Translations under genes and position numbers: made by a program
NCBI RefSeq assembly: GCF_015595025.1
Contig: NZ_JADNRL010000019.1
Coordinates: 293,344-357,343, forward strand
DNA length: 64,000 nt
Direction: 5' to 3'
DNA from: Halomonas sp. KAO
GTDB taxonomy: Bacteria > Pseudomonadota > Gammaproteobacteria > Pseudomonadales > Halomonadaceae
In this document: positions 38,873 through 48,261 of the stretch, piece by piece
Layout of the letters: each line of letters begins with the position of its first letter
Position numbering within the stretch: the stretch's first letter is position 1
The notes under the pieces: generated by a model
Database searches by the model: none
Seen by the model: only the letters and a program-made list of their open reading frames with translations
Told to the model about the DNA's origin: nothing

Positions 38873-39304
38873 TCAGTCGAGTCGCTCGACGGTGAAGATG
38901 GCCTGCAGCTTGTCCTTCTGGCCGTAGAGGTGCACGGTGGTGCGGTCGAAGGGGAAACGCTCCAGATAGGGGCTATCGTTGTTATAACGCGGCTTGTGGG
39001 CATGGATCAGGGCCGCCATGAGGCGCTCGCGATTGGCCCTTCCACAGGGGCCGATGGAGTACCAGAGCGCCTCGCCGGGCTGCAGGTGCGCCTCCCAGCG
39101 TGGGCGAGCCTCGCCGTGCTGGATGCCATAACGCGCGCTGCCGCTTTCGCCGACATAGAGCAGCTCCTGCACTTCCATATTGCCGGTCTCCGGGTCTTCG
39201 GCTGCACGATAGATGCAGTAGATCCCCGGCTCGTCCGTGGCCTGAGCAATATCCTCATCGCTCCAGTAACCGAGCATCTTGGGCGAAAGAATCTGGTCGT
39301 TCAT
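38873..39304 (-). CDS. GIY-YIG-like small protein
   Basis: A 143-residue protein with GIY at residues 27-29, YVG at 50-52 (LLYVGESGS), a Glu in RERLMAALI (E93) and KPRYN at 104-108, the spacing of the GIY-YIG endonuclease fold. It has no extra DNA-binding domain. The expected Arg after YVG could be R58 or R67/R69, which I cannot settle. It could be a structure-specific nuclease or an inactive fold member. It is preceded by a GAGG site and stands alone between the repeat and the NYN-domain gene. Confidence 0.7.
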   Translation of the reverse strand: MNDQILSPKMLGYWSDEDIAQATDEPGIYCIYRAAEDPETGNMEVQELLYVGESGSARYGIQHGEARPRWEAHLQPGEALWYSIGPCGRANRERLMAALIHAHKPRYNNDSPYLERFPFDRTTVHLYGQKDKLQAIFTVERLD

Positions 39305-39354
39305 GGCAACCTCCTCAGTGGCCTTATTGTTAGTTACAGCATATCACGAGCGAA

Positions 39355-39840
39355 CTAGAGCAGCAGGCCCCCCTCGATAGGCACGAAGTCACTGGCCGCG
39401 CGAATCAGGGAGTCGGCGCTGAGGGAGGCCACACCGACGACCGTGACCCTCACTCGGTAACGCTCACGCAGCCGGCCCACCAGCAGGTCGAAGTCGCCAT
39501 CGCCGGAGACCAGCACCACATGGTCGACCAGCGGCCCCGCCTCCATGGCATCGAGGGTGATCCCGACATCCCAGTCCCCCTTGGCCGAGCCATCACGGCG
39601 CTGGATAAAGGGCTTGAGCTTCACATTGAAGCCGATGGCACGCAGGATCGCCTGGAAGCGGTGCTGACGAGGGTCGCCGCGTTCCACCGCGTAGGCGTTG
39701 GCCACCACTATCTCGTGACCGGCGGCGAAGCGGGCCCAGAAGGCGTTGTAGTCGAAATGGCGCCCGAAGGCCTGGCGGGAGGTGTAGTAGACGTTCTGGA
39801 CGTCGACGAGGATGGCCAGGCGTTCCACCCGGCCTACCAC
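39355..39840 (-). CDS. NYN/PIN-like domain protein (LabA/DUF88 family)
   Basis: A 161-residue protein of the NYN family, predicted metal-dependent RNases of the PIN fold. Conserved acidic positions are visible: D13 and N16 in ILVDVQNVYY, the Asp residues of KGDWDVGITLDAM and VSGDGDFD. Length matches stand-alone LabA-like proteins. It overlaps the start of the downstream (lower coordinate) spacer only; its own ATG overlaps the DUF6586-like gene end by 7 nt, implying co-transcription from topA. The substrate is not known. Confidence 0.88.
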   Translation of the reverse strand: MVGRVERLAILVDVQNVYYTSRQAFGRHFDYNAFWARFAAGHEIVVANAYAVERGDPRQHRFQAILRAIGFNVKLKPFIQRRDGSAKGDWDVGITLDAMEAGPLVDHVVLVSGDGDFDLLVGRLRERYRVRVTVVGVASLSADSLIRAASDFVPIEGGLLL

Positions 39841-40295
39841 TCCTGGCTGGTCTGGCGCAGCGCGGCGATCTCGGCCTTGGCCTGGCGCAGGCAGTCGTCG
39901 AGCGCCTGACCCAGTTCGGCGGGGCCACCCACGGCGATCAGGCCACCGCCGCCACGGCCACGGCGGGCGACACCCTCGTCGCCATGCAACGCCACAAGCC
40001 TGGCGATCAGCCAGTGAAGCCAGCTGCCCTCCCGGGCAGCCAGCTCGCGCAGACGCTGCAGTTCGGCGATGCCGCCCCCCTCGGAGCCGAGCAGCACACG
40101 CCAGTCGTGGCTGGGGAGGCGTGCATGCTCGGTCACCTCGCGCAGCAGCGCCTGAAGCGCCAGCTCGGTGAGCGCCAGGGCGCCCTCCTCTGCCGCCATG
40201 CGGCGGGCCTCGGCGTGCTCGTCATCGCCGGCGGGAACCTGCAATAGCAGTTCGGCCTGGTAGAGCAGCTGATTGGTACGGGCGCCTGGGCTCAC
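39834..40295 (-). CDS. DUF6586-like protein of unknown function
   Basis: About 153 residues. The GTG at 40295 is chosen since it overlaps the topA stop (GTGA); an in-frame ATG at 40319 lies inside topA. The protein is all-helical by composition with [17 protein letters not shown] at the N-terminus and [12 protein letters not shown] in the middle, resembling a Pseudomonas family found directly after topA (recalled DUF6586). A Gly/Arg-rich loop (RRGRGGGG) is unusual. It is translationally coupled to topA. No function can be assigned. Confidence 0.7.
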   Translation of the reverse strand: MSPGARTNQLLYQAELLLQVPAGDDEHAEARRMAAEEGALALTELALQALLREVTEHARLPSHDWRVLLGSEGGGIAELQRLRELAAREGSWLHWLIARLVALHGDEGVARRGRGGGGLIAVGGPAELGQALDDCLRQAKAEIAALRQTSQEW

Positions 40296-42922
40296 TTGCG
40301 CTTGTCCTCCACCTGCCACTTGCTGCCGTCATAGGTGGCCTTCCAGCCGGTGGCCTTGCCGTTTTCGTCGGTCATCACGAACTGCTCCTTGGCCTTGCGC
40401 GAGAAGCGGATCTGGGCGGGCCGGCCGTCCGGATCCTCGCTCGGCGCATCGAGGAGATAGCGGTACTTGTCGGGCAGCTCCTCGGCATGAGCCTTGAGCT
40501 CCTTGACCAGCGGCGGGCGAGTCTCGCGATTCTTGGGGAACTTGCTGGCGGCCAGGAACAGGCCACTGGCGCCGTCACGCAGCACATAGTGGTCATCGAC
40601 CTTCTGGCAGGCCAGCTCCGGCATGTCGATGGGGTCCATCTTGGGCGGTGCCACCTCGCCGCTTCGCAACAGCTTGCGGGTGTTCTTGCACTCGCTGTTG
40701 GTACAGCCAAAGTACTTGCCGAAGCGCCCGCTCTTGAGCTGCATCTCGCTGCCGCACTTGTCGCACTCGATGGTGGGACCGTCATAGCCCTTGATGCGGA
40801 ACTTGCCCTGCTCGATCTCGTAGCCGTCACAATCCGGGCTGTTGCCGCAGATATGCAGCTTGCGCGTCTCGTCGATCAGGTAGCTGTCCATGGCGGTACC
40901 GCACTTCGCACAGCGATGCTTGGCACGCAGGGCATCGGTCTCGGCGGTCTCGTCGGCATCGGCGGCCACCGCCTCTTCCCCCGGCAGCAGGTCGATGGTG
41001 GTCTTGCAGCGCTCCTTGGGCGGCAGATTATAGCCGGAGCAGCCCAGGAAGACCCCGGTGGACGCCGTGCGAATCTGCATCTTGCGCCCACAGGTCGGGC
41101 AGTCGATATCGGTAGGCACCGGCTGGTTGGGGCGCATGCCCTCCTCGCTCTCCGCCACCTCGAGCTCCTTCTTGAACTCGGCATAGAAGGCATCAAGCAG
41201 CGCCTGCCAGTTGCGCTCGCCCTCGGCCACCTCGTCGAGGCCATCCTCCATGCGCGCGGTGAAGGAGTAGTCCATCAGATCGGGGAAGGACTCCTTGAGG
41301 CGCTCGGTGACGATGTCGCCCAGCTTCTCGGCATAGAAGCGACGGTTCTCCAGCTTGACGTAGCCGCGGTCCTGAATGGTGGAGATGATCGCCGCGTAGG
41401 TGGAGGGGCGACCGATGCCACGCTTCTCGAGCTCCTTGACCAGGCTCGCCTCGGTGTAGCGCGCCGGTGGCTTGGTGAAGTGCTGACGGGGATCGAGTCC
41501 CTCCAGGGTCATGGGGGTGCCCTGGGCGAGGTCTGGCAGTGACTGGTCCTCCTCCTTGCGGCCCATGGGCTTCATTACCCGGGTATAGCCGTCGAACTTC
41601 AGCACCCGGCCCTTGGCACGCAGCTCATAGCCATCGGCCTCCACGGTCAGGACGCTGGAGAGATACTCGGCCGGCGTCATCTGGCAGGCCACGAACTGGC
41701 GCCAGATCAGCTCGTAGAGACGCTCGGCATCACGCTCCATGCCGGACAGGTCGGTGGCACGCCGGCCTACCTCGGAGGGCCGGATCGCCTCGTGGGCCTC
41801 CTGGGCACCCTCCTTGCTGGAGTAGCGAAGCGGAGACTCCGGCAGGTAGCGGGAACCAAATTCGCTGCCGATAAAGTCGCGCACGCTCTCCACGGCATCC
41901 TTCGAGAGGTTGGTGGAGTCGGTACGCATATAGGTGATATAGCCCGCCTCGTAGAGGCGCTGGGCCAGGGTCATGGTCTTCTTCACCGAGAAGCCCAGGC
42001 GGCCGCTGGCGGCCTGCTGCAGGGTCGAGGTGATAAAGGGAGCGTTGGGTTTCGAGCGGGTCGGCTTGTCGTCCCGGGCGGTGATGGCAAGCGACGCCTT
42101 GCTCAGCGCCGCGATGCGCTCCAGGGTCTCGGCCTCGGAGGTGGGCCGGAAGGCCTTGCCGTTCTGGCGCACCAGCTCGAAGCGCACCGACTCGCCGCTG
42201 TCGGCCATCAGGTCGGCATGAACGTCCCAGAACTCCTCGGGCACGAAGGCGCGGATCTCGCGCTCGCGCTCGACGATCAGGCGCATGGCCACCGACTGCA
42301 CGCGCCCCGCCGATAGTCCGCGTGCCACCTTGGCCCACAGCAGCGGCGAGAGCATGAAGCCTACCACCCGGTCGAGGAAGCGCCGCGCCTGCTGGGCCTC
42401 GACCCGCGGGATATTGAGGCTACCGGGATCCTCGAACGCCTCATGGATGGCATTCTTGGTGATCTCGTTGAACACCACGCGCTTGTAGCGTGCATCGTCG
42501 CCGCCGATGGTCTCGCGCAGGTGCCAGGCGATCGCCTCACCCTCACGGTCGAGGTCGGTGGCGAGATAGACGGCATCGGCCTTTTCGGCGAGCTTCTTGA
42601 GCTCGGCCACGACCTTCTCCTTGCCGGGCAGTATCTCGTAGTTGGCCTTCCAGCCATCCTCGGGATCGATCCCCATGCGGCGAATCAGCTGCGCCTGGGC
42701 CTTTCGACGCCGATGCTCTGCCTTCTCTTCCGGCGACATCTTGCGAGTGGCCGCGGCCTGACGGGCACGCTCCTTGGGATCGGAGGATGACTTGCCCGAG
42801 CCGCTGGTCGGCAGATCGCGGATATGACCCACACTCGACTTCACGATGAAGTCGCTGCCGAGATACTTGTTGATCGTCTTCGCCTTGGCCGGCGACTCGA
42901 CGATGACCAGTGACTTGCCCAT
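40292..42922 (-). CDS. topA: DNA topoisomerase I
   Basis: An 876-residue type IA topoisomerase relaxing negative supercoils. The start [17 protein letters not shown] at 42922 is the family N-terminus; the frame upstream to 43048 is spurious. TOPRIM domain with DLDREGE (123-129), active-site tyrosine Y331 in [10 protein letters not shown], and C-terminal four-Cys zinc fingers ([24 protein letters not shown]) ending in a basic tail. It is followed by two coupled small genes. Confidence 0.98.
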   Translation of the reverse strand: MGKSLVIVESPAKAKTINKYLGSDFIVKSSVGHIRDLPTSGSGKSSSDPKERARQAAATRKMSPEEKAEHRRRKAQAQLIRRMGIDPEDGWKANYEILPGKEKVVAELKKLAEKADAVYLATDLDREGEAIAWHLRETIGGDDARYKRVVFNEITKNAIHEAFEDPGSLNIPRVEAQQARRFLDRVVGFMLSPLLWAKVARGLSAGRVQSVAMRLIVEREREIRAFVPEEFWDVHADLMADSGESVRFELVRQNGKAFRPTSEAETLERIAALSKASLAITARDDKPTRSKPNAPFITSTLQQAASGRLGFSVKKTMTLAQRLYEAGYITYMRTDSTNLSKDAVESVRDFIGSEFGSRYLPESPLRYSSKEGAQEAHEAIRPSEVGRRATDLSGMERDAERLYELIWRQFVACQMTPAEYLSSVLTVEADGYELRAKGRVLKFDGYTRVMKPMGRKEEDQSLPDLAQGTPMTLEGLDPRQHFTKPPARYTEASLVKELEKRGIGRPSTYAAIISTIQDRGYVKLENRRFYAEKLGDIVTERLKESFPDLMDYSFTARMEDGLDEVAEGERNWQALLDAFYAEFKKELEVAESEEGMRPNQPVPTDIDCPTCGRKMQIRTASTGVFLGCSGYNLPPKERCKTTIDLLPGEEAVAADADETAETDALRAKHRCAKCGTAMDSYLIDETRKLHICGNSPDCDGYEIEQGKFRIKGYDGPTIECDKCGSEMQLKSGRFGKYFGCTNSECKNTRKLLRSGEVAPPKMDPIDMPELACQKVDDHYVLRDGASGLFLAASKFPKNRETRPPLVKELKAHAEELPDKYRYLLDAPSEDPDGRPAQIRFSRKAKEQFVMTDENGKATGWKATYDGSKWQVEDKRK

Positions 42923-43107
42923 AGTGCTCCACTCAGTGTCGGTGACACGGGCGCGGTGCCGTGCCTGGCGAATTCCTGCCGCCCTGCCTGGGCGTCTGAA
43001 AAATGCGCTTACCCTACCCCAGCACCAGGCATCACGCCAGTGGCACACCGGGCCGGCCCTCTGACCCTAGACCGCGGACCCGCCTCGGGCAAGCCTCTCC
43101 ACAAACG

Positions 43108-43144
43108 ACGATACCCCCGTTGCACGAAGCAGCGGGGGTATCGT
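43108..43144 (-). terminator. terminator after the DUF3141 gene
   Basis: A 12-bp perfect stem ACGATACCCCCG / CGGGGGTATCGT ends 18 bp beyond the minus-strand stop at 43162, with TTTG following on that strand. The topA upstream spacer (42923-43107) shows no other feature. Confidence 0.75.
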
Positions 43145-43161
43145 GTATGGCAAGTCACCGA

Positions 43162-45606
43162 TCAGCGAGAGCCTTTACCGCCCTTCGGCTTACGGCGGCG
43201 CGATGGCGCCTGCTTGCCAACCGGCTTGGCCACTTCAGGCTTGGCCGCTTCAGGATTGGCTTCAGGCTCGGCGGCCTCGCTCCGGGGCGAGACCTTCGAC
43301 GGTGCCTGGGCCTCCATGACTTCCTCCAGCTCGCTGAAGGCCAGGCGCTGGGCATGAGCCTGCTCGCCCAGCCAGGCTTCGGCCTCGGCGCGGGACTCCG
43401 CTTCTATCCGTGGAGCATGATCGATGGCACGCTCGAAGAGCTCGCGGACCTGCTCCAGGCGTTTGACAGAGCTGTCGGAGAGCTCGCCGCTGGCCGACAG
43501 CACATGCTCGATATGCTCGAGATGGGCCGCGATCTGCTCGGCGCCCTGTCCATCGAGCAGCCTCGGCAATGCCTCGATCGCCGCCTCGCGATCCAGCTTG
43601 AGAATAAAGAACTGCTCTCGCATCAGGCACTTGAAATCGGCCAGCGAGAGCTGCGGCTCGAGCTCGGCGTAAGAGGCCCGCAGGCGCTTGAAGTTGCGCT
43701 CGTCCGTGGAGGGCGCTCCTCCCAGCACATAGATCAGGGCCCGGATAATCGCCTCGTGACTGCCACCCTCGGCGATACGCTCGGCAAGCTCGGCACGGCG
43801 ACGCTCGACAAAGCGACGATGCTCGGGCTCGGCCCCCGGGCGGCGACGGTGGACATGGGCATCGCCTCCCAATCCGACCAGCGCCTGTAGCAGCGGCTGC
43901 CCATAGATATCCAGGAACAGCCGCTCCACGCTGCCGTCGCGCAGGTCACGCCAGGCATTGAGGCCACGGGTGATCTGGTCTGAGGCGATCGTCTCCAGCA
44001 CCCGGAAGAGGTTGGCCTTTTCCAGGGAGTGGCGATCGGCACGGATGCGCTCGGCCAGGACGGGGATCGAGGCCATCAGCGGGTTGCGATCCGAGAGCAG
44101 GCGGTAACCCAGGCGACTGGGGTGCAGGCGACGCATCCAGTGGGCCGATTCGGGAGTCGCCATGGCACGCACCCAGGGCTGAACGAAGAGCCGATAGAGA
44201 CCCAGGTTGATCTCCGAGACCCGCGCCACGGTCGCGAAGCGGGTGTCGTCCTCCAGGCTCGGCTTCACCACCTCGTCGAGCTCCTCCACGCTGCGCGGCG
44301 TGAACTCAAGCAGATAGTCGCGCTCGATCAGCTCGCTATCGTCGCGCTCCTCGGCCTCCGTGACCGTGGTCTCGTAGAGGCCAGGCGGCAACACATCGAT
44401 ATAGTCCATGTTGGCGGTGAACTCGGTGTGCTCCTTGCGCGACACACTGCCGGAGACAAAGATGCCGAGGTGACCGGTGGTGTCGTGAATGCAGTAGACG
44501 ATGGTCTGCTCATTGGCGAGGATATCGTCGCTCTCCTCGTAGAGGTCGCGCACCCAGCCCAGTGCCTGGGGCGGTGGCGTGATGTCGTCACCCTGGGAGC
44601 AGAACACCACCACCGGCGAGCGCAGGTTACGCAGATCGATACGCCGGCCATCGGAGGTCACCAGCTGGGCGGTGGAGAGCCGATTGCCGATAAACAGGTT
44701 GTCGACGATATACTGGATCTCATCGCCCCCCAGCACCACATGACCACCCCACCAGCGTTCGAACTCGAGATAACGCTCGGCTTCGGTATCCACCTGGGAA
44801 TAGAGACGATACTGCTTCGCCCAGAAGGTATTGGCCGGATTGAGGTTCTCGAAGTTTTGCACCAGCCAGGCACCATCGAACTGGCCATTGCCCAGGTCGC
44901 TGAGCAGCGAGGTCACCCAGCTGCCACCGGCCATTCCGCCGGAGTACCGCATGGGCGCCCTCCCGCGCTCGCCCGCCCAGTAGGAGAGCGGTGCGCCGGC
45001 CGTCAGAATCGGGCCAAACAGATCGGGCTCCAGGGAGGCGGCCATCATCAACTGCCAGCCTGCCTGGCAGTTGCCCACCACCATGGGCTTCTCGGAGAGT
45101 TCGGCATGGCGCTCGTTGATATGCCGCAGGAAGGCGATCTCCGCCTCCACCACATCCTCGACCTGCTGGCCGGGCACCGGGTAGGGCAAGAAGCCGATAA
45201 AATAGCAGGGATGGCCGGCACGCAGCGCCACACCGATCTCGCTATCGGGCTTGAAGCCACCGATCCCCGGTCCATGGCCGGCGCGTGGGTCCACCACCAC
45301 GAAGGGGCGCATCTGCAGGTCCGTGGGCTGCCCGGCAGGGGGCAGGATACGCAGGAGCTCGTAATTGACCGGGGGCGACAGGTCGCGACCATCCATCAGC
45401 ACCTCGGAATCGAAGCCCAGCACGCTGAGATTGGTCTGCTCGATATGCTCCAGGTACTGGTTGCCACGCTGGCGCATCACGTCCAGGAACAGCACGCTGC
45501 GCTCGAACGCATCGAGCCAGTAGCGTCCGGCGGCACGCCCGAAGCCAAACGGATCGACAAGAGAGAGCGCGTCGTCCGGCGTCGAGAGTATCGGAAGGGT
45601 CATCAT
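43162..45606 (-). CDS. DUF3141 alpha/beta-hydrolase protein related to PHA synthases
   Basis: An 814-residue protein with AGGAGGT before tandem start codons (45606/45603). The first ~390 residues resemble PhaC: lipase-box-like GNCQAG (C180), Asp340/341 in SQGDDITPP and His379 in TTGHLGIF, a plausible Cys-Asp-His triad. The following ~350 residues are helical with no recognised motif. The tail is Ala/Pro/Lys-rich (EVAKPVGKQAPSRRRKPKGG), like granule- or DNA-binding tails of phasin-associated proteins. There is no signal peptide. Biochemical role is unknown; PHA polymerisation or depolymerisation, or another thioester reaction, are possibilities. Confidence 0.85.
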   Translation of the reverse strand: MMTLPILSTPDDALSLVDPFGFGRAAGRYWLDAFERSVLFLDVMRQRGNQYLEHIEQTNLSVLGFDSEVLMDGRDLSPPVNYELLRILPPAGQPTDLQMRPFVVVDPRAGHGPGIGGFKPDSEIGVALRAGHPCYFIGFLPYPVPGQQVEDVVEAEIAFLRHINERHAELSEKPMVVGNCQAGWQLMMAASLEPDLFGPILTAGAPLSYWAGERGRAPMRYSGGMAGGSWVTSLLSDLGNGQFDGAWLVQNFENLNPANTFWAKQYRLYSQVDTEAERYLEFERWWGGHVVLGGDEIQYIVDNLFIGNRLSTAQLVTSDGRRIDLRNLRSPVVVFCSQGDDITPPPQALGWVRDLYEESDDILANEQTIVYCIHDTTGHLGIFVSGSVSRKEHTEFTANMDYIDVLPPGLYETTVTEAEERDDSELIERDYLLEFTPRSVEELDEVVKPSLEDDTRFATVARVSEINLGLYRLFVQPWVRAMATPESAHWMRRLHPSRLGYRLLSDRNPLMASIPVLAERIRADRHSLEKANLFRVLETIASDQITRGLNAWRDLRDGSVERLFLDIYGQPLLQALVGLGGDAHVHRRRPGAEPEHRRFVERRRAELAERIAEGGSHEAIIRALIYVLGGAPSTDERNFKRLRASYAELEPQLSLADFKCLMREQFFILKLDREAAIEALPRLLDGQGAEQIAAHLEHIEHVLSASGELSDSSVKRLEQVRELFERAIDHAPRIEAESRAEAEAWLGEQAHAQRLAFSELEEVMEAQAPSKVSPRSEAAEPEANPEAAKPEVAKPVGKQAPSRRRKPKGGKGSR

Positions 45607-45911
45607 GTGACCTCCTGGTGTTGGCGGTCAGGGAGTGGGAAATTCTAGGTCGGCCATCCGGCCTTGTTGCACTGCAATATAACCTAATTGAGTGGTGGCG
45701 ACGAGTTTTGACGCGTTTCGGAACGTAAAAAGCGGCGGCGGCAGCTTGCCACGCGTATGCCAATACCATGCCGCAAGCGCGCAGCTATGGTAAATTGGCC
45801 CCCGTTACCAGAAACCCAAGCGCCAAGGCGGGCCAGGCCGGGCCAAACCCCCAACCGGGGCCCCGCGGCCACATCGGCCCGACAGACGCCGAGCGGAGGG
45901 GTTCACACCCT
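45607..45911. other. divergent spacer between DUF3141 gene and lipA
   Basis: About 305 bp that must hold promoters for both directions. An AT-rich tract near 45672-45690 (containing TATATT on the minus strand) may be the -10 zone for the leftward gene, without a matching -35. An open frame runs in from 45768 but has no ribosome-binding site. Confidence 0.45.
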
Positions 45912-46979
45912 ATGAGCGATAGCACCCCGAAAACCACCATTTCCAGCGGCCAGAAGTTTCGCACCGAGCACGGTTTTGCCGCCATCAAGGACGGCATCAA
46001 GCAGCGCCGCGAGCATAACGAGCGCAATGAGGGCGGCGTGGCAACGGGCCGCAAGCCCAAATGGCTGCGTGCCCAGATTCCCGGCGGCGAACGCTTCGAG
46101 GCCGTCAAGCGCAACGTCAACGAGCATCGCCTGAGCACGGTGTGCGCCGAGTCCCACTGCCCCAATATGGGGGAGTGCTGGAGCAACGGCACCGCCACCA
46201 TCATGCTGATGGGTTCGGTGTGCACCCGTGCCTGCCGCTTCTGCGCCGTGGACACCGGCAACCCCGGCGGCTGGCTGGATGCCGAGGAGCCATCCAACAC
46301 CGCCAAGTCGGTGGAACTGATGGGGCTGCGCTACGTGGTGCTGACCTCGGTGGACCGTGACGACCTCGACGATGGCGGTGCCACCCACTACGCCGCCTGC
46401 ATCCAGGCCATCAAGGCCAACACCCCGGAGGTGGTGGTCGAGGCGCTGACCCCCGATTTCGACGGCGTTCACTCCGCCATCGAGCGGGTCGTCGACTCGG
46501 GCCTGGAGGTGTTCGCACAGAACGTCGAGACCGTGGAGCGTCTGACCGAGCGGGTGCGTGACCCACGCGCCGGTTACCGCAAGACGCTGGATGTGCTGGC
46601 CCACGCCAAGGCACACAACCCTCGCGTGCTGACCAAGACCAGCCTGATGCTGGGCCTGGGCGAGAGTGACGAGGAGATCCTGGCCACCTTCGACGACCTG
46701 CGTGCCATCGGCGTGGATATCGTCACCCTGGGCCAGTATCTGCGCCCGACCCGCAACCACCTGCCGGTGGAGCGTTGGGTCAGCCCCGAGGAGTTCGACC
46801 GCTATCGTCGCCTGGGGCTCGAGAAGGGCTTTATGGAGGTGGCAGCGGGGCCGCTGGTGCGCTCCAGCTATCGCGCCGACCGGGTGTTCGAGAAGAACAA
46901 CCTGGGACTGGCGGCTCCCGCCGAGGTGCCCGGTCAGGCGCCGGATGCCAACCGCATCGACGCGATCAACGTGGGTTAA
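45912..46979 (+). CDS. lipA: lipoyl synthase
   Basis: A 355-residue radical SAM enzyme that inserts two sulfurs into octanoyl groups to make lipoate. The start is ATG 45912 (GGAGGGG upstream). Auxiliary-cluster motif [12 protein letters not shown] is followed by the radical SAM motif CTRACRFC, and SSYRADR near the C-terminus supplies the conserved RSSY serine. Its 3' end overlaps the convergent lipB by 14 bp, unlike the co-directional lipB-lipA order in E. coli. Confidence 0.98.
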   Translation: MSDSTPKTTISSGQKFRTEHGFAAIKDGIKQRREHNERNEGGVATGRKPKWLRAQIPGGERFEAVKRNVNEHRLSTVCAESHCPNMGECWSNGTATIMLMGSVCTRACRFCAVDTGNPGGWLDAEEPSNTAKSVELMGLRYVVLTSVDRDDLDDGGATHYAACIQAIKANTPEVVVEALTPDFDGVHSAIERVVDSGLEVFAQNVETVERLTERVRDPRAGYRKTLDVLAHAKAHNPRVLTKTSLMLGLGESDEEILATFDDLRAIGVDIVTLGQYLRPTRNHLPVERWVSPEEFDRYRRLGLEKGFMEVAAGPLVRSSYRADRVFEKNNLGLAAPAEVPGQAPDANRIDAINVG

Positions 46980-47628
46980 GCTCCCTTCCCAGCGCGAGCG
47001 CCAGGCACTGCGCCAGGCGCTCGCCCGCCGCCTCCACTCCGGGGCACTCATCGACCAGATCGGCCAGGCGCGTCATCCGCATGCCGGCATAGCCACATGG
47101 GTTGATGCGCTGAAAGGGCGACAGATCGCCGTCGATATTGAGCGCCACTCCATGGAAGCTGCCACCGCGGCGAATGCGCAAGCCCAGCGAGGCGATCTTG
47201 GCCTCCCCCATGCCCGGCTGCTCCACATAGACCCCGGGAGCATCGGGGCGCGCCCGCGCTTCGACCCCATGCTCGGCGAGCATGGCGATCACCGCATTTT
47301 CCAGGGCGGTGACCAGGTCTCGCACACCCAGCCCGGCCCTGCGCACATCGATCAAGGGGTAGAGCACCACCTGGCCCGGGCCGTGGTAGGTCACCTGGCC
47401 ACCACGGTCGGTCTGCACGACCGGGATATCACCAGGCAACAGCAGGTGCTCGGGCTTGCCCGCCTTGCCCTGGGTAAACACGGGATCGTGCTCGACCAGC
47501 CAGAACTGATCCGGCGTGGCGGCATCGCGCTGGTCGGTCAGCTCGCGCATCGAGCACCATACGGGCTCGTAGGGGCGGCGACCCAGGCGGTGCAGTTCGA
47601 TCGGCGGATGCGCGGCTTGATCGCTCAT
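46966..47628 (-). CDS. lipB: octanoyltransferase LipB
   Basis: A 220-residue enzyme moving octanoate from acyl-carrier protein to lipoyl domains. Motifs: [36 protein letters not shown] with the conserved Lys, and INPCGYAG with the catalytic Cys. ATG 47628 shares a base with the ybeD stop; an extension to 47805 lies inside ybeD. It is the last gene of the leftward cell-wall series. Confidence 0.97.
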   Translation of the reverse strand: MSDQAAHPPIELHRLGRRPYEPVWCSMRELTDQRDAATPDQFWLVEHDPVFTQGKAGKPEHLLLPGDIPVVQTDRGGQVTYHGPGQVVLYPLIDVRRAGLGVRDLVTALENAVIAMLAEHGVEARARPDAPGVYVEQPGMGEAKIASLGLRIRRGGSFHGVALNIDGDLSPFQRINPCGYAGMRMTRLADLVDECPGVEAAGERLAQCLALALGRELNPR

Positions 47629-47939
47629 CACACCACCATATGCACGCGGCCGGTCGCCTTGAGTTCCTCGAACAACGCCTTCAGCTGAGCCTCGCTGGTG
47701 GCGGTGATGGTGAGCCGGACCGACTGGAAGCGGCCATTGCGGCTGTCGATCACCTGCACGCTGGTGGCATCGAATTCGGGGTCGTGGCGGCTGGTGATCT
47801 GACACACCACCGCCGCGAAGTCATCGGCGGCATCCCCGACGACCTTCACCGAGTAGTCGCATGGAAAGGTGATCCTGGGTGGCTTGCCGGAGACCGGCTG
47901 GCTGGGGCGACGCAGATCGCGCAGTGACTTGTCGTTCAT
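47628..47939 (-). CDS. ybeD: YbeD/DUF493 family protein
   Basis: A 103-residue protein with a small ferredoxin-like alpha/beta fold ([43 protein letters not shown]). The start at 47939 gives the usual length; an in-frame start at 47981 is less likely. It lies between dacA and lipB, as in E. coli and Pseudomonas. It may regulate by binding a ligand or partner, but this is unproven. Confidence 0.93.
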   Translation of the reverse strand: MNDKSLRDLRRPSQPVSGKPPRITFPCDYSVKVVGDAADDFAAVVCQITSRHDPEFDATSVQVIDSRNGRFQSVRLTITATSEAQLKALFEELKATGRVHMVV

Positions 47940-48030
47940 GCGAGTTCCAGAGAGTCGAGAATAGGCGACCATTTTACTCAAGCCCTGTCCGGGTGACCAA
48001 TACTAGGTCCAAGCTCACAGGGCAATTGCA

Positions 48031-48167
48031 GGAGCCGAGGGGCGCTGGGGACAAGCCGTAAAGGAGGTCCTACGCCATGGATGGCGTCGGTAGCGCCCAG
48101 GGAGGGGTTCACAGCGCCTCCTTGACGGTCCGGCGCTCCGGGGCTTGTCGCCAGGTCAGCCCCGAGC
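48031..48167 (+). repeat. dispersed palindromic repeat, copy B
   Basis: A 137-bp element in the ybeD/dacA spacer. Outer arms CTGGGGACAAGCC (48045-48057) and GGCTTGTCGCCAG (48142-48154) pair at 12 of 13 positions; a perfect inner palindrome ACGCCATGGATGGCGT lies near 48072-48087. Copy A (minus strand, 38596-38714) shares most of the sequence. It holds no gene. Confidence 0.85.
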
Positions 48168-48201
48168 TATGGGCTACATATACCCAATAGCCCTGCCTAA
48201 A

Positions 48202-48238
48202 CGACGTGGAGCAAGACCTCTAGGCTTGCTCCACGTCG
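48202..48238 (-). terminator. terminator after dacA
   Basis: Stem CGACGTGGAGCAAG (48202-48215) / CTTGCTCCACGTCG (48225-48238), followed by TTTAGG on the minus strand, 24 bp beyond the dacA stop. It suggests ybeD-lipB are transcribed separately from dacA. Confidence 0.8.
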
Positions 48239-48261
48239 ACTGGGCTGGGCAACACAGGTGA

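Noticed and set aside
44029..45648. Plus-strand open frame of 539 codons
   Set aside because: It is antisense to the DUF3141 gene, which has motifs and a perfect ribosome-binding site.
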